8,418 nucleotides of DNA from Actinomycetes bacterium (GTDB lineage Bacteria; Actinomycetota; Actinomycetes; Mycobacteriales; Mycobacteriaceae). Below, piece after piece: positions 1 to 5,116 of the stretch. The stretch covers positions 1 through 8,418 of the forward strand of contig JAEZIA010000261.1 of NCBI GenBank assembly GCA_023416315.1, written 5' to 3'. The notes beneath the pieces were generated by a model. It searched no databases, had not been told where the DNA came from, and was given only the letters and a program-made list of their open reading frames with translations. The first letter of the stretch is position 1. Every line of letters begins with the position of its first letter. The translations under genes and the position numbers were made by a program.

Positions 1-248
1 TCCTCGTAGAGCGACAGCACGGCCTTCGGCTCGTCGGTGCCGTCCTTCTTGATCAGCTGCGCGGAACTGATCCGCACTGCCTGCGCGTCACCGGCGGCCT
101 TCTTCTCCTGGCCCATCACGATGTAGAGCACCAGAGCGACGGCGAAGATCACGACGATCGCGGTCAGCCCCAGCTGGATCATCAGGTTGCGCTTACGGTC
201 CTGAGCCTTCAGGTCGTAGCGGGGGGCGCTTTTCTTGTTGGTGGCCAC
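1..248 (-). CDS. Membrane-anchored DsbA-like thioredoxin-fold protein, N-terminal part (partial)
   Basis: The first 82 codons of a protein that runs off the left edge. The start is GTG at 248-246, preceded by an AAGGA ribosome-binding site about 11 nt upstream. The protein begins with a short basic cytoplasmic tail (MATNKKSAPRYDLKAQDRKR), then a single hydrophobic segment at about residues 22-46 that should anchor it in the plasma membrane with the rest outside. The last visible residues read AVLSLYE. This matches my memory of M. tuberculosis Rv2969c, a DsbA-type disulfide oxidoreductase whose CPxC active site follows within a few residues, so the catalytic motif would lie just past the edge and cannot be checked here. 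The gene lies 73 bp downstream of lipN on the same strand. The family call rests on the anchor, this short stretch and the gene order. Confidence 0.8.
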   Translation of the reverse strand, partial: MATNKKSAPRYDLKAQDRKRNLMIQLGLTAIVVIFAVALVLYIVMGQEKKAAGDAQAVRISSAQLIKKDGTDEPKAVLSLYE

Positions 249-292
249 GGGTCGGCGGATCCTTGCTGTCAAGACTCGGTATTGGCGCCTCT

Positions 293-298
293 AGCGTA
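293..298 (-). promoter_or_regulatory. Candidate -10 element for the DsbA-like gene
   Basis: On the minus strand the hexamer TACGCT fits the mycobacterial TANNNT -10 pattern. It lies 45 nt from the GTG start at 248 and would give a leader of roughly 38 nt containing the AAGGA ribosome-binding site. No convincing -35 hexamer sits 16-19 nt upstream. The same GTACGCT heptamer occurs at a similar distance ahead of lipN. Weak evidence. Confidence 0.3.
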
Positions 299-304
299 CC
301 GGCG

Positions 305-329
305 GCGCTGACGGCCATTCGTCAGGCGC
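305..329 (-). terminator. Hairpin overlapping the lipN stop codon
   Basis: Arms CTGACG (308-313) and CGTCAG (320-325) pair perfectly around a 6-nt loop. The stem extends by three more G/C pairs after a single bulged base, giving a 9-bp stem. The lipN stop codon (322-324) lies inside one arm. There is no T tract on the minus strand, but mycobacterial terminators often lack one. It could end or attenuate lipN transcription before the DsbA-like gene. Confidence 0.35.
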
Positions 330-1416
330 GGGCCAGGTGAGCCCGCAGCGCCGAGATCATCTCGGCATTGCACTGGCTGACCTGGCCACCGAGCGCGTTG
401 AGGTTGAGGAACGCGTGGGTCATCGGACCCATCCGGCGGGTGTCGACGGTGACGCCTGCTGCCTGCAGCTTCGCGGCGTACTGCTCGCCCTCGTCGCGCA
501 GCGGGTCGAACCCGGCGGTGACCACCAGCGCAGGGGCGAGGCCGCTGAAGTCCTCGGCCAGCAACGGCGACACCCGCGGATCGGTGATATCGACCCCTGA
601 GCCGTCGACGTAGGCCTCGGCGAACCAGTCCATGTCCTCTTTGGACAGCAGGAAGCCGTCGGCGAACAGGGTGCGGGACCGGGTTCCGCCGCGGAGGTCG
701 GTGGCCGGGTAGATCAGCCACTGCAGGGTGGGCTGGCGACCACCGTTGTCACGCGCCAGTTGGCTCACCACCGCCGCCAGGCAGCCACCGGCGCTGTCAC
801 CGCCGACCGCGATGCGGTCAGGGTCGGCGCCCAGCTCACCGGCGTTCAACACCGCCCACAGATAGGCGGCATAGGCATCGTCGACGGCCGCGGGCGCCTT
901 GTGTTCCGGCGCCAGCCGGTAATCGATCGACAGCACATGGACGCCGGCGTCGCGGCAGATCAGCCGGCACGCCGAATCGTGGGTGTCGAGGTCGCCGAAG
1001 ACGAACCCGCCGCCGTGATAGAAGACCAGCAGCGGGGCGCCGTCGGCGTCGGCGGGCCGGTAGTGCCGCGCCGGGATGGTCCCGGCCGGACCGGGGATGT
1101 CGATCGCCGCGATGTGGGCGGCGTGCACGTCGGCCTCGTCGAGGCTGGCGGTGGCTTCGCTGTTCTGTCGCCGGGTGGCGATCGGGTCGCCGGTCACCGC
1201 GAGGCTGCTCATCCCGACCGCGCGCTGGGCGGCCAGCAGCATCTGGATCGACGGATCCAGGGTGTTGCCGTCGATCGTGACCGCGCGGCCGCCGGAGAGC
1301 AGCCGCTTGACCGCGTTCGGCAGGTGCGGGATGACTTTGACGACGGCCCGACTGGCCGCCGGCAGGGCCCGCTCCACAAGTCGGCTCGGCGCGGTGCCGG
1401 ACAGGGTTTCTGTCAT
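322..1416 (-). CDS. lipN: LipN-type esterase/lipase (hormone-sensitive lipase family, alpha/beta hydrolase)
   Basis: A 364-residue serine esterase expected to hydrolyse short- to medium-chain carboxylic esters or glycerides. The hormone-sensitive-lipase hallmarks are all visible. HGGG at residues 134-137 forms the oxyanion hole. GDSAG at 206-210 carries the nucleophile Ser208. The acid is probably Asp304 in AGFDPLRDEG and the base His334 in MTHAF. The YRLAPEH motif (166-172) is also typical. ATG at 1416 is preferred over the longer open frame running to 2367 because GAGGGA lies just upstream and the extension lies antisense to the reductase-like gene. Length agrees with M. tuberculosis LipN (Rv2970c, about 376 aa from memory). 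No signal peptide is seen, so it is probably cytoplasmic or loosely membrane-associated. The gene is divergent from 1672-2493. The family is certain; the lipN symbol rests on gene order and length. Confidence 0.9.
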   Translation of the reverse strand: MTETLSGTAPSRLVERALPAASRAVVKVIPHLPNAVKRLLSGGRAVTIDGNTLDPSIQMLLAAQRAVGMSSLAVTGDPIATRRQNSEATASLDEADVHAAHIAAIDIPGPAGTIPARHYRPADADGAPLLVFYHGGGFVFGDLDTHDSACRLICRDAGVHVLSIDYRLAPEHKAPAAVDDAYAAYLWAVLNAGELGADPDRIAVGGDSAGGCLAAVVSQLARDNGGRQPTLQWLIYPATDLRGGTRSRTLFADGFLLSKEDMDWFAEAYVDGSGVDITDPRVSPLLAEDFSGLAPALVVTAGFDPLRDEGEQYAAKLQAAGVTVDTRRMGPMTHAFLNLNALGGQVSQCNAEMISALRAHLARA

Positions 1417-1456
1417 CACTTCCCTCGGTTCTGGTGTGCAGTCCCGGTATCGCCGC

Positions 1457-1462
1457 AGCGTA
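1457..1462 (-). promoter_or_regulatory. Candidate -10 element for lipN
   Basis: Minus-strand TACGCT lies 41 nt upstream of the lipN ATG. It shares the heptamer GTACGCT with the candidate -10 of the next gene downstream (293-298). No clear -35 is visible. It sits between short inverted arms, GTCCCG (1441-1446) and CGGGAC (1463-1468), which could form a small hairpin or operator. Weak evidence. Confidence 0.28.
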
Positions 1463-1510
1463 CGGGACCGGGATGGCCGATTGCCTGTCAGCCCCCGAGC
1501 GACGTCGCCG

Positions 1511-1631
1511 TTGACGCATGTGCCAATTGCGCCGGCTCTCGGAGGCAACGCGCCGGGCCTGCTCAAACGACATTTGCGCCTGGGTACTATCGTCACCCGA
1601 AGTCGGTTGACCCCGGAGCCGATTGCGCCGG
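1511..1631. repeat. Two copies of a 25-bp direct repeat in the divergent promoter region
   Basis: The pattern TTGAC-N10-ATTGCGCCGG occurs at 1511-1535 and again at 1607-1631. The 15 named positions are identical and 5 of the 10 spacer positions also match, so 20 of 25 agree, at a 96-bp offset. The flanks do not match, so it is not the remnant of a longer duplication. Related ATTGC or TTTGCGCC words lie at 1480-1484 and 1573-1580, giving a spacing of roughly 46-49 bp along this intergenic region. Possible regulator binding sites for lipN and/or the reductase-like gene; the function is inferred only from position. Confidence 0.45.
1585..1590 (+). promoter_or_regulatory. Candidate -10 element for the aldo/keto-reductase-like gene
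   Basis: TACTAT matches the mycobacterial SigA -10 consensus TANNNT and predicts a transcript start near 1597, about 75 nt before the ATG at 1672. No good -35 hexamer stands at the expected distance. The second 25-bp repeat copy (1607-1631) would then lie inside the leader, just after the transcript start. Confidence 0.35.
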
Positions 1632-1671
1632 GTCCTGTCCCCGACACACTTCGACTCCACAGGCAGGTGAC

Positions 1672-2493
1672 ATGACGCCGGCGGCCACGATCCCCACCGT
1701 CACGCTCAACGACGACAACACGATCCCGGCGCTGGGTCTCAGCGTCGCCGAGTTGTCCGCTGAGCAGGCCGAGAGCGCGGTGGCCAGCGCCCTGGCGGCC
1801 GGTTACCGGTTGATCGAGACCGCCAAGGGCAATGAAGAGGCCGTCGGCCGCGCCATCGCCGCCTCGGGCATTGCCCGCGACGAACTGTTCATCGCCACCA
1901 CGCTGGCCACCGAAGACCAGGGCTTCCAGTCCTCTCAGGACGCCATCAAGGCCAGTGTCGAGCGCCTCGGCGTGGAGTACGTGGACCTGTATCTGGTGGA
2001 CTGGCCCGCCGAGCAGAACGGCAAGTACATCGATGCCTGGGGCGGAATCATGCGGGCCCGCCAGGACGGCCTGATCAAGTCGATCGGCGTCGCGAACTTC
2101 ACCGAAGAGCACCTGTCGAACATCATCGACCTGAGCTACTTCCCGCCGGTGATCAACCAGGTCGAACTGCATCCCCTGCTGGGCCAGACCGAACTGCGCG
2201 GGGTGCACGCCCAGCATTCGATCATCACCGGGGCGCACATCCCGGTCGATGAGGATGCGCTTGCCCAGAACTCCACGATCGCCGAAGTCGCTGCCGCGCA
2301 CGGCAAGACGCCGGCCCAGGTGCTGATCCGCTGGAGCCTGCAGCTGGGCGACATCGTCGTCCCGCACGTAACCGATCCGGCGCAGATCGCCGCGAACGCC
2401 GACGTGTTCGACTTCGAACTCACCGCCGACGAGGTGGAGACCCTCAACGGGCTCGACAACGGGACCCGGTTCCGGCCGAACCCGGCAAGCTAA
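1672..2493 (+). CDS. Aldo/keto-reductase-fold protein lacking the catalytic tetrad (probable pseudoenzyme)
   Basis: A 273-residue protein in the position of M. tuberculosis Rv2971. ATG at 1672 follows AGGTGA. The aldo/keto reductase fold is clear from IPALGL (18-23), NEEAVGRAI (54-62), VEYVDLYL (101-108), SIGVANF (137-143), INQVELHPLL (161-170), TPAQVLIRW (213-221) and DVFDFEL (244-250). The catalytic residues are gone. Family LIDTAYxYxNE reads LIETAKGNE: Asp becomes Glu49, two residues are missing, and Lys52 stands in place of Tyr. TTKL reads TTL with Thr77 for the catalytic Lys. LIHWP reads LVDWP with Asp110 for the catalytic His. The cofactor 2'-phosphate segment, usually PKSxxPERIxEN, reads PHVTDPAQIAAN (231-242). 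An active NADPH reductase is therefore unlikely. The frame is intact and the structural motifs are kept, so it looks like a selected protein with another role rather than a decaying gene. Confidence 0.88.
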   Translation: MTPAATIPTVTLNDDNTIPALGLSVAELSAEQAESAVASALAAGYRLIETAKGNEEAVGRAIAASGIARDELFIATTLATEDQGFQSSQDAIKASVERLGVEYVDLYLVDWPAEQNGKYIDAWGGIMRARQDGLIKSIGVANFTEEHLSNIIDLSYFPPVINQVELHPLLGQTELRGVHAQHSIITGAHIPVDEDALAQNSTIAEVAAAHGKTPAQVLIRWSLQLGDIVVPHVTDPAQIAANADVFDFELTADEVETLNGLDNGTRFRPNPAS

Positions 2494-2504
2494 GAGCGGT
2501 AGCG

Positions 2505-2544
2505 CCGAGTCTGCGCCCAGCGCACCGACTCTGCGGCCAGCGCG
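2505..2544. repeat. Tandem pair of a 20-bp repeat, with a third inverted copy nearby
   Basis: Copies at 2505-2524 and 2525-2544 lie head to tail and agree at 17 of 20 positions (core CTGCGsCCAGCGCr). A third copy lies inverted at 2561-2581. All three lie in the 95-bp gap between the convergent genes, right after the reductase-like stop codon (2491-2493). This resembles a dispersed intergenic repeat or a terminator built by duplication. Whether it recurs elsewhere in the genome cannot be seen here. Confidence 0.6.
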
Positions 2545-2581
2545 TGGAATCGGCTTGAAACCACGCGCTGACCGCAGAATC
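2527..2581. terminator. Long hairpin between convergent genes, probable bidirectional terminator
   Basis: The arms at 2527-2547 and 2561-2581 are inverted repeats of 21 bp with only two mismatches, around a 13-nt loop (2548-2560). The innermost 10 pairs are unbroken. The hairpin lies 34 nt past the plus-strand stop and 8 nt before the hmp stop codon (2591-2589), where one structure could end both transcripts. There is no T tract. The first tandem repeat copy (2505-2524) could compete for pairing with the right arm. Confidence 0.6.
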
Positions 2582-2588
2582 GATGAGG

Positions 2589-3821
2589 TCAGGCGTCCAG
2601 CAACCAGTCGTTCGGGCTGAACAGCTCGCAGTGCACCTGGCTCTTGGCGATGCCGCGGGCCGTCAACTGAGCGCGAACCGCCTGCACGAAGCCGTCATTG
2701 CCGCACAGGTAGATCTCCGCACCGTCGGCGATCTCGACGCCGTCGAGGTTCATCAGTCCCTCGTGGGTACCGGCGTCATCGCCGTCCACACCCGCGGCAT
2801 ACCAGAGTTGCAGGCTGGCGTCGGGCAGGATGTCGACCAACTCCCGGTGCCGCTTGCGCAGCGGGTGCGCCTCTTCGCTGCGGTCGGCGTGCAACGCCTG
2901 CACCGGCGCCTGATGGTCATGGGCGACGAGGTACTCCAGGATCCCGATCATCGGCGTGATCCCGATGCCTGCGGAGATCAGCACCACCGGTGCGCCGCTG
3001 CGCGGTTCGGGCAGATCACCGAAGGGCACGGTCACATCGAGTAGATCGCCGACCCGGACGCAGTCGCGAATCCAGTTCGACACCTCCCCCGCCGGGCTCT
3101 GCCCGGACGCCTCGACCGGCTTGACCGCGAACGTCAATTCGGTCGCACTCGGGGCGTTCACCAGGCTGTACTGGCGCAACTGGCGCGCACCGTCCGGCAA
3201 CGTCACACCCACCGAAACATATTGCGCCGCGCCCAGGTTCGAGATGCCGTCGGCACCGACGGTCAGCAGCACCGCGCCGGAGGGATCGTCTTCGCGGGCG
3301 GTGACCCGCAGCCGCCGGTAGACATCTCCGTCGTCGACGCCGGCGTCGCGGTAGAGCGTGTGCTCCAGCGCGATGAGGGTGTCGGCCATGATCCAGTACA
3401 CCCGGTCCCACGCCGCGGCGACCTCGGCGGTCACCGTCTCGGCGCCGAGCACCTCGACGATCGCGGCGAACAGGTGCTCGTGCACGATCGGGTACTGGTC
3501 GGCGGTGACGCCCAGCGAGGCGTGCTTGTGGCCGATGCGCGACAGCAGCTCGCTCGGGTGCGGAAGGTCCGGGTTCACCAGGTGGGTGGCGAACGTCGCG
3601 ATCGAGGCGGCCAGTGCACGCTGCTGGGATCCCTGCGCCTGGTTGCCGCGGTTGAACAGAGTGCGCAGCAGTTCCGGATGACGACCGAACATCCGCCGGT
3701 AGAACACAGAAGTGATCTCGTCGACGTGCGCGCCGACGAGCGGCAGTGTCGCCTTGACGATCTCGGCGTGCGCGGGCTCCAATTCCGCAACCTCGGCCGC
3801 GTCGACTGCGGTGGTGGTCAT
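2589..3821 (-). CDS. hmp: Type I flavohaemoglobin, nitric oxide dioxygenase
   Basis: A 410-residue cytoplasmic flavohaemoglobin that uses NAD(P)H, FAD and haem to convert NO and O2 to nitrate. The globin domain covers about residues 10-155 with Tyr41 (B10, in FYRRMF), Gln66 (E7), proximal His100 (GHKHASL), and Tyr110 and Glu153, which match the residues that bond to the haem side in E. coli Hmp. The FAD domain carries RQYSL (216-220). The NAD domain carries ISAGIGITPM (282-291), YLCGNDGF (371-378) and the terminal CELFSPND (398-405). All key type I residues are present, unlike the divergent mycobacterial type II proteins. ATG at 3821 overlaps the nsrR stop as ATGA, with GGAAGGAA upstream inside nsrR, so the two genes are co-transcribed and probably translationally coupled. 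The C-terminus extends slightly past the usual end (WLLDA). Confidence 0.96.
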   Translation of the reverse strand: MTTTAVDAAEVAELEPAHAEIVKATLPLVGAHVDEITSVFYRRMFGRHPELLRTLFNRGNQAQGSQQRALAASIATFATHLVNPDLPHPSELLSRIGHKHASLGVTADQYPIVHEHLFAAIVEVLGAETVTAEVAAAWDRVYWIMADTLIALEHTLYRDAGVDDGDVYRRLRVTAREDDPSGAVLLTVGADGISNLGAAQYVSVGVTLPDGARQLRQYSLVNAPSATELTFAVKPVEASGQSPAGEVSNWIRDCVRVGDLLDVTVPFGDLPEPRSGAPVVLISAGIGITPMIGILEYLVAHDHQAPVQALHADRSEEAHPLRKRHRELVDILPDASLQLWYAAGVDGDDAGTHEGLMNLDGVEIADGAEIYLCGNDGFVQAVRAQLTARGIAKSQVHCELFSPNDWLLDA

Positions 3822-4264
3822 TTCGGATTCCTTCCAGTTAGTTGTAAAACAACGGGCAGCATCTGGCTGCCGACGAGGTCGGCGATCGTGTAGCGATCGA
3901 GCTCGGCGTAGAACGCCTCTTTGGCGTCGGCGAGCACTCGCCGCAGCCGGCAGCCCGCGATCAGTGGACAGGCCGACTGCCCGGTGCAGTCGACGACTTC
4001 TCGGTCGCCCTCGAGTCGGCGTACGAGCCAGCCGAGCGATGCCTCACGGCCGGCGTCGGTGAGTTCCAGGCCGCCGGTGCGGCCGCGCCGGGAGTGCACC
4101 AGCCCGAGTTCGGCCAAGCGCGAGACCGCCTTGGCGACGTGATTCTCCGAGGCGCCCGCGGCGGCGGCGACCGTTCTGGTGGTCACCCGCTCCTCGCGGG
4201 CCTGTCCGCTGGCCAGCTGCATCATGGCTCGGAGACCGAGGTCGGTAAACCGTGTGAGCTGCAT
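3818..4264 (-). CDS. nsrR: NsrR, Rrf2-family iron-sulphur NO-sensing repressor
   Basis: A 148-residue Rrf2-family winged-helix regulator. The helix-turn-helix lies at about residues 28-58 (recognition helix near 39-52), with a GRTGGL wing at 61-66. Three cysteines at 93, 99 and 105 (DCTGQSACPLIAGC) and an aspartate at residue 8 match, number for number, the [4Fe-4S] ligands reported for Streptomyces coelicolor NsrR. This supports an NO sensor rather than the cysteine-metabolism or IscR branches of the family. When NO attacks the cluster the repressor should release its operator and switch on hmp. ATG at 4264 has no ribosome-binding site, but a -10 hexamer lies just upstream, which suggests a leaderless or nearly leaderless transcript. 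The last four bases overlap hmp. Confidence 0.93.
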   Translation of the reverse strand: MQLTRFTDLGLRAMMQLASGQAREERVTTRTVAAAAGASENHVAKAVSRLAELGLVHSRRGRTGGLELTDAGREASLGWLVRRLEGDREVVDCTGQSACPLIAGCRLRRVLADAKEAFYAELDRYTIADLVGSQMLPVVLQLTGRNPK

Positions 4265-4276
4265 AAACCCGACGGT

Positions 4277-4310
4277 AGATTATTGCGCGTCGCGAATGCG
4301 CATTTAATCT
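4277..4310 (-). promoter_or_regulatory. nsrR-hmp promoter with candidate NsrR operator
   Basis: An AT-rich imperfect palindrome within GC-rich DNA. The arms AGATTATTGCGC (4277-4288) and GCGCATTTAATCT (4298-4310) are inverted repeats apart from a one-base bulge and one mismatch, around a 9-nt centre. Read on the minus strand, the start-proximal arm contains TAATCT (4282-4277), a good -10 that would start transcription near 4270, about 6 nt before the nsrR ATG. A repressor bound here would cover the -10, fitting NsrR autoregulation. The exact site differs from the E. coli and Streptomyces NsrR sites I recall, so the protein-site pairing is inferred from position and symmetry. Confidence 0.6.
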
Positions 4311-4402
4311 GTGTGGCCTTGAATACAACGAATCGTGCGGATTTTCCACCTGCGGTGATCGCGGTTTCGCCGGTCAGATTGTGCGCGACTCGCGACCGCC
4401 GG

Positions 4403-4427
4403 CACCTGTCAGCCGGTGGGACAGGTG
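4403..4427 (-). terminator. Hairpin spanning the stop codon of the HNH gene
   Basis: CACCTGTC (4403-4410) and GACAGGTG (4420-4427) form a perfect 8-bp stem with a 9-nt loop. The stop codon (4411-4409) lies at the arm-loop junction. There is no T tract on the minus strand. It may end the DAK-recG-HNH transcript before nsrR. The 98 bases from 4311 to 4408 beyond it hold no other clear element. Confidence 0.35.
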
Positions 4428-5116
4428 GCCGCGGCTTCGCGCAGCTCGTGGGCGGACGCCTGATCCACCGGCAGTGCGTAACCCCGCAACACCGCGATGA
4501 ACTGCATCGCGTACTGGCACCAGAACGAACGGTTGGGCGGCATCCAGCTGGCCGGTGGTTGATCGCCCTTGTCCTGGTTGACCTCTCCGGCCACGGCCAG
4601 CAGGTTGGCCGGGTCGTTGGCGAACCGGAGCCGCATGTCGTCCGGCCAGTCTCGGGCGCCCATGTCCCAGGCGTACGCCAGCGGCACCAGGTGGTCGATC
4701 TGTACCGCGGCCCCGACCTGCGCGCCGCGGGTGAACGGGATCGTCGCGCTGGTGTAGGGATCGTGCAGCACACCGGTAGCGACGGCCTGAGGGCAGCGTT
4801 TGGTGAACACGAACGTCTTGTCGACGAGGTCGCGGTCGAGGATGTCATCACGGGTGTCACAACCGTTGCGCCCGCCCGGCGCGGAGTTGTTGTCGTCCCA
4901 CGCATCGCCGAAGGCCGCGCGCCGATAGTCGTGGCCGCGCACCCGTTGCGGCACGATCGCAATGCCGTCCAGCACGTCGGCCCCCGGGGTCACGGTCGGT
5001 ACGTCGGCATTGGCGATCACCGCATCGGGGTGACTGGTCGACGACATCACCTGCACCGAGACGATCACCGCCAGCGCCGCGATCACCGCCAACCAGATCA
5101 GCGGCCGGCGTTTCAC
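4409..5116 (-). CDS. Membrane-anchored or secreted HNH nuclease-family protein (DUF1524/GmrSD C-terminal type)
   Basis: A 235-residue protein corresponding in position and length to M. tuberculosis Rv2972c. A basic start (MKRRP) and one hydrophobic segment at about residues 6-22 form an uncleaved anchor or signal peptide, so the catalytic part should lie outside the membrane. The nuclease-like core has QIDHLVPL (139-146, with His142), then FANDPANLL (165-173) and NQDKGDQPPASWMP (180-193), the pattern of the HNH-type DUF1524 family. Four cysteines (86, 108, 200, 232) could form two disulfides, which fits an exported protein. GTG at 5116 overlaps the recG stop as GTGA, so translation is probably coupled. 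The open frame running further upstream to 6319 is a shadow inside recG. The substrate is unknown; DNA or RNA degradation in the envelope is an inference. Confidence 0.85.
   Translation of the reverse strand: MKRRPLIWLAVIAALAVIVSVQVMSSTSHPDAVIANADVPTVTPGADVLDGIAIVPQRVRGHDYRRAAFGDAWDDNNSAPGGRNGCDTRDDILDRDLVDKTFVFTKRCPQAVATGVLHDPYTSATIPFTRGAQVGAAVQIDHLVPLAYAWDMGARDWPDDMRLRFANDPANLLAVAGEVNQDKGDQPPASWMPPNRSFWCQYAMQFIAVLRGYALPVDQASAHELREAAATCPTG

Noticed and set aside
760..1671. Upstream in-frame extension of the reductase-like gene (open frame from 760)
   Set aside because: It runs antisense through lipN, shows no domain, and the homology plus a ribosome-binding site place the start at 1672.
1417..2367. 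N-terminal extension of lipN to a 681-residue frame
   Set aside because: The extension lies antisense to the reductase-like gene and across the divergent intergenic region. ATG at 1416 has a good ribosome-binding site and gives the normal family length.
1672..2493. Calling the reductase-like gene a pseudogene
   Set aside because: There is no frameshift or internal stop, the start and ribosome-binding site are intact, and structural motifs are conserved, so it is listed as a coding pseudoenzyme instead.
3818..4264. Calling the Rrf2 regulator IscR
   Set aside because: The Cys93/Cys99/Cys105 plus Asp8 set and the overlap with hmp fit NsrR, and there are no iron-sulphur assembly genes nearby.
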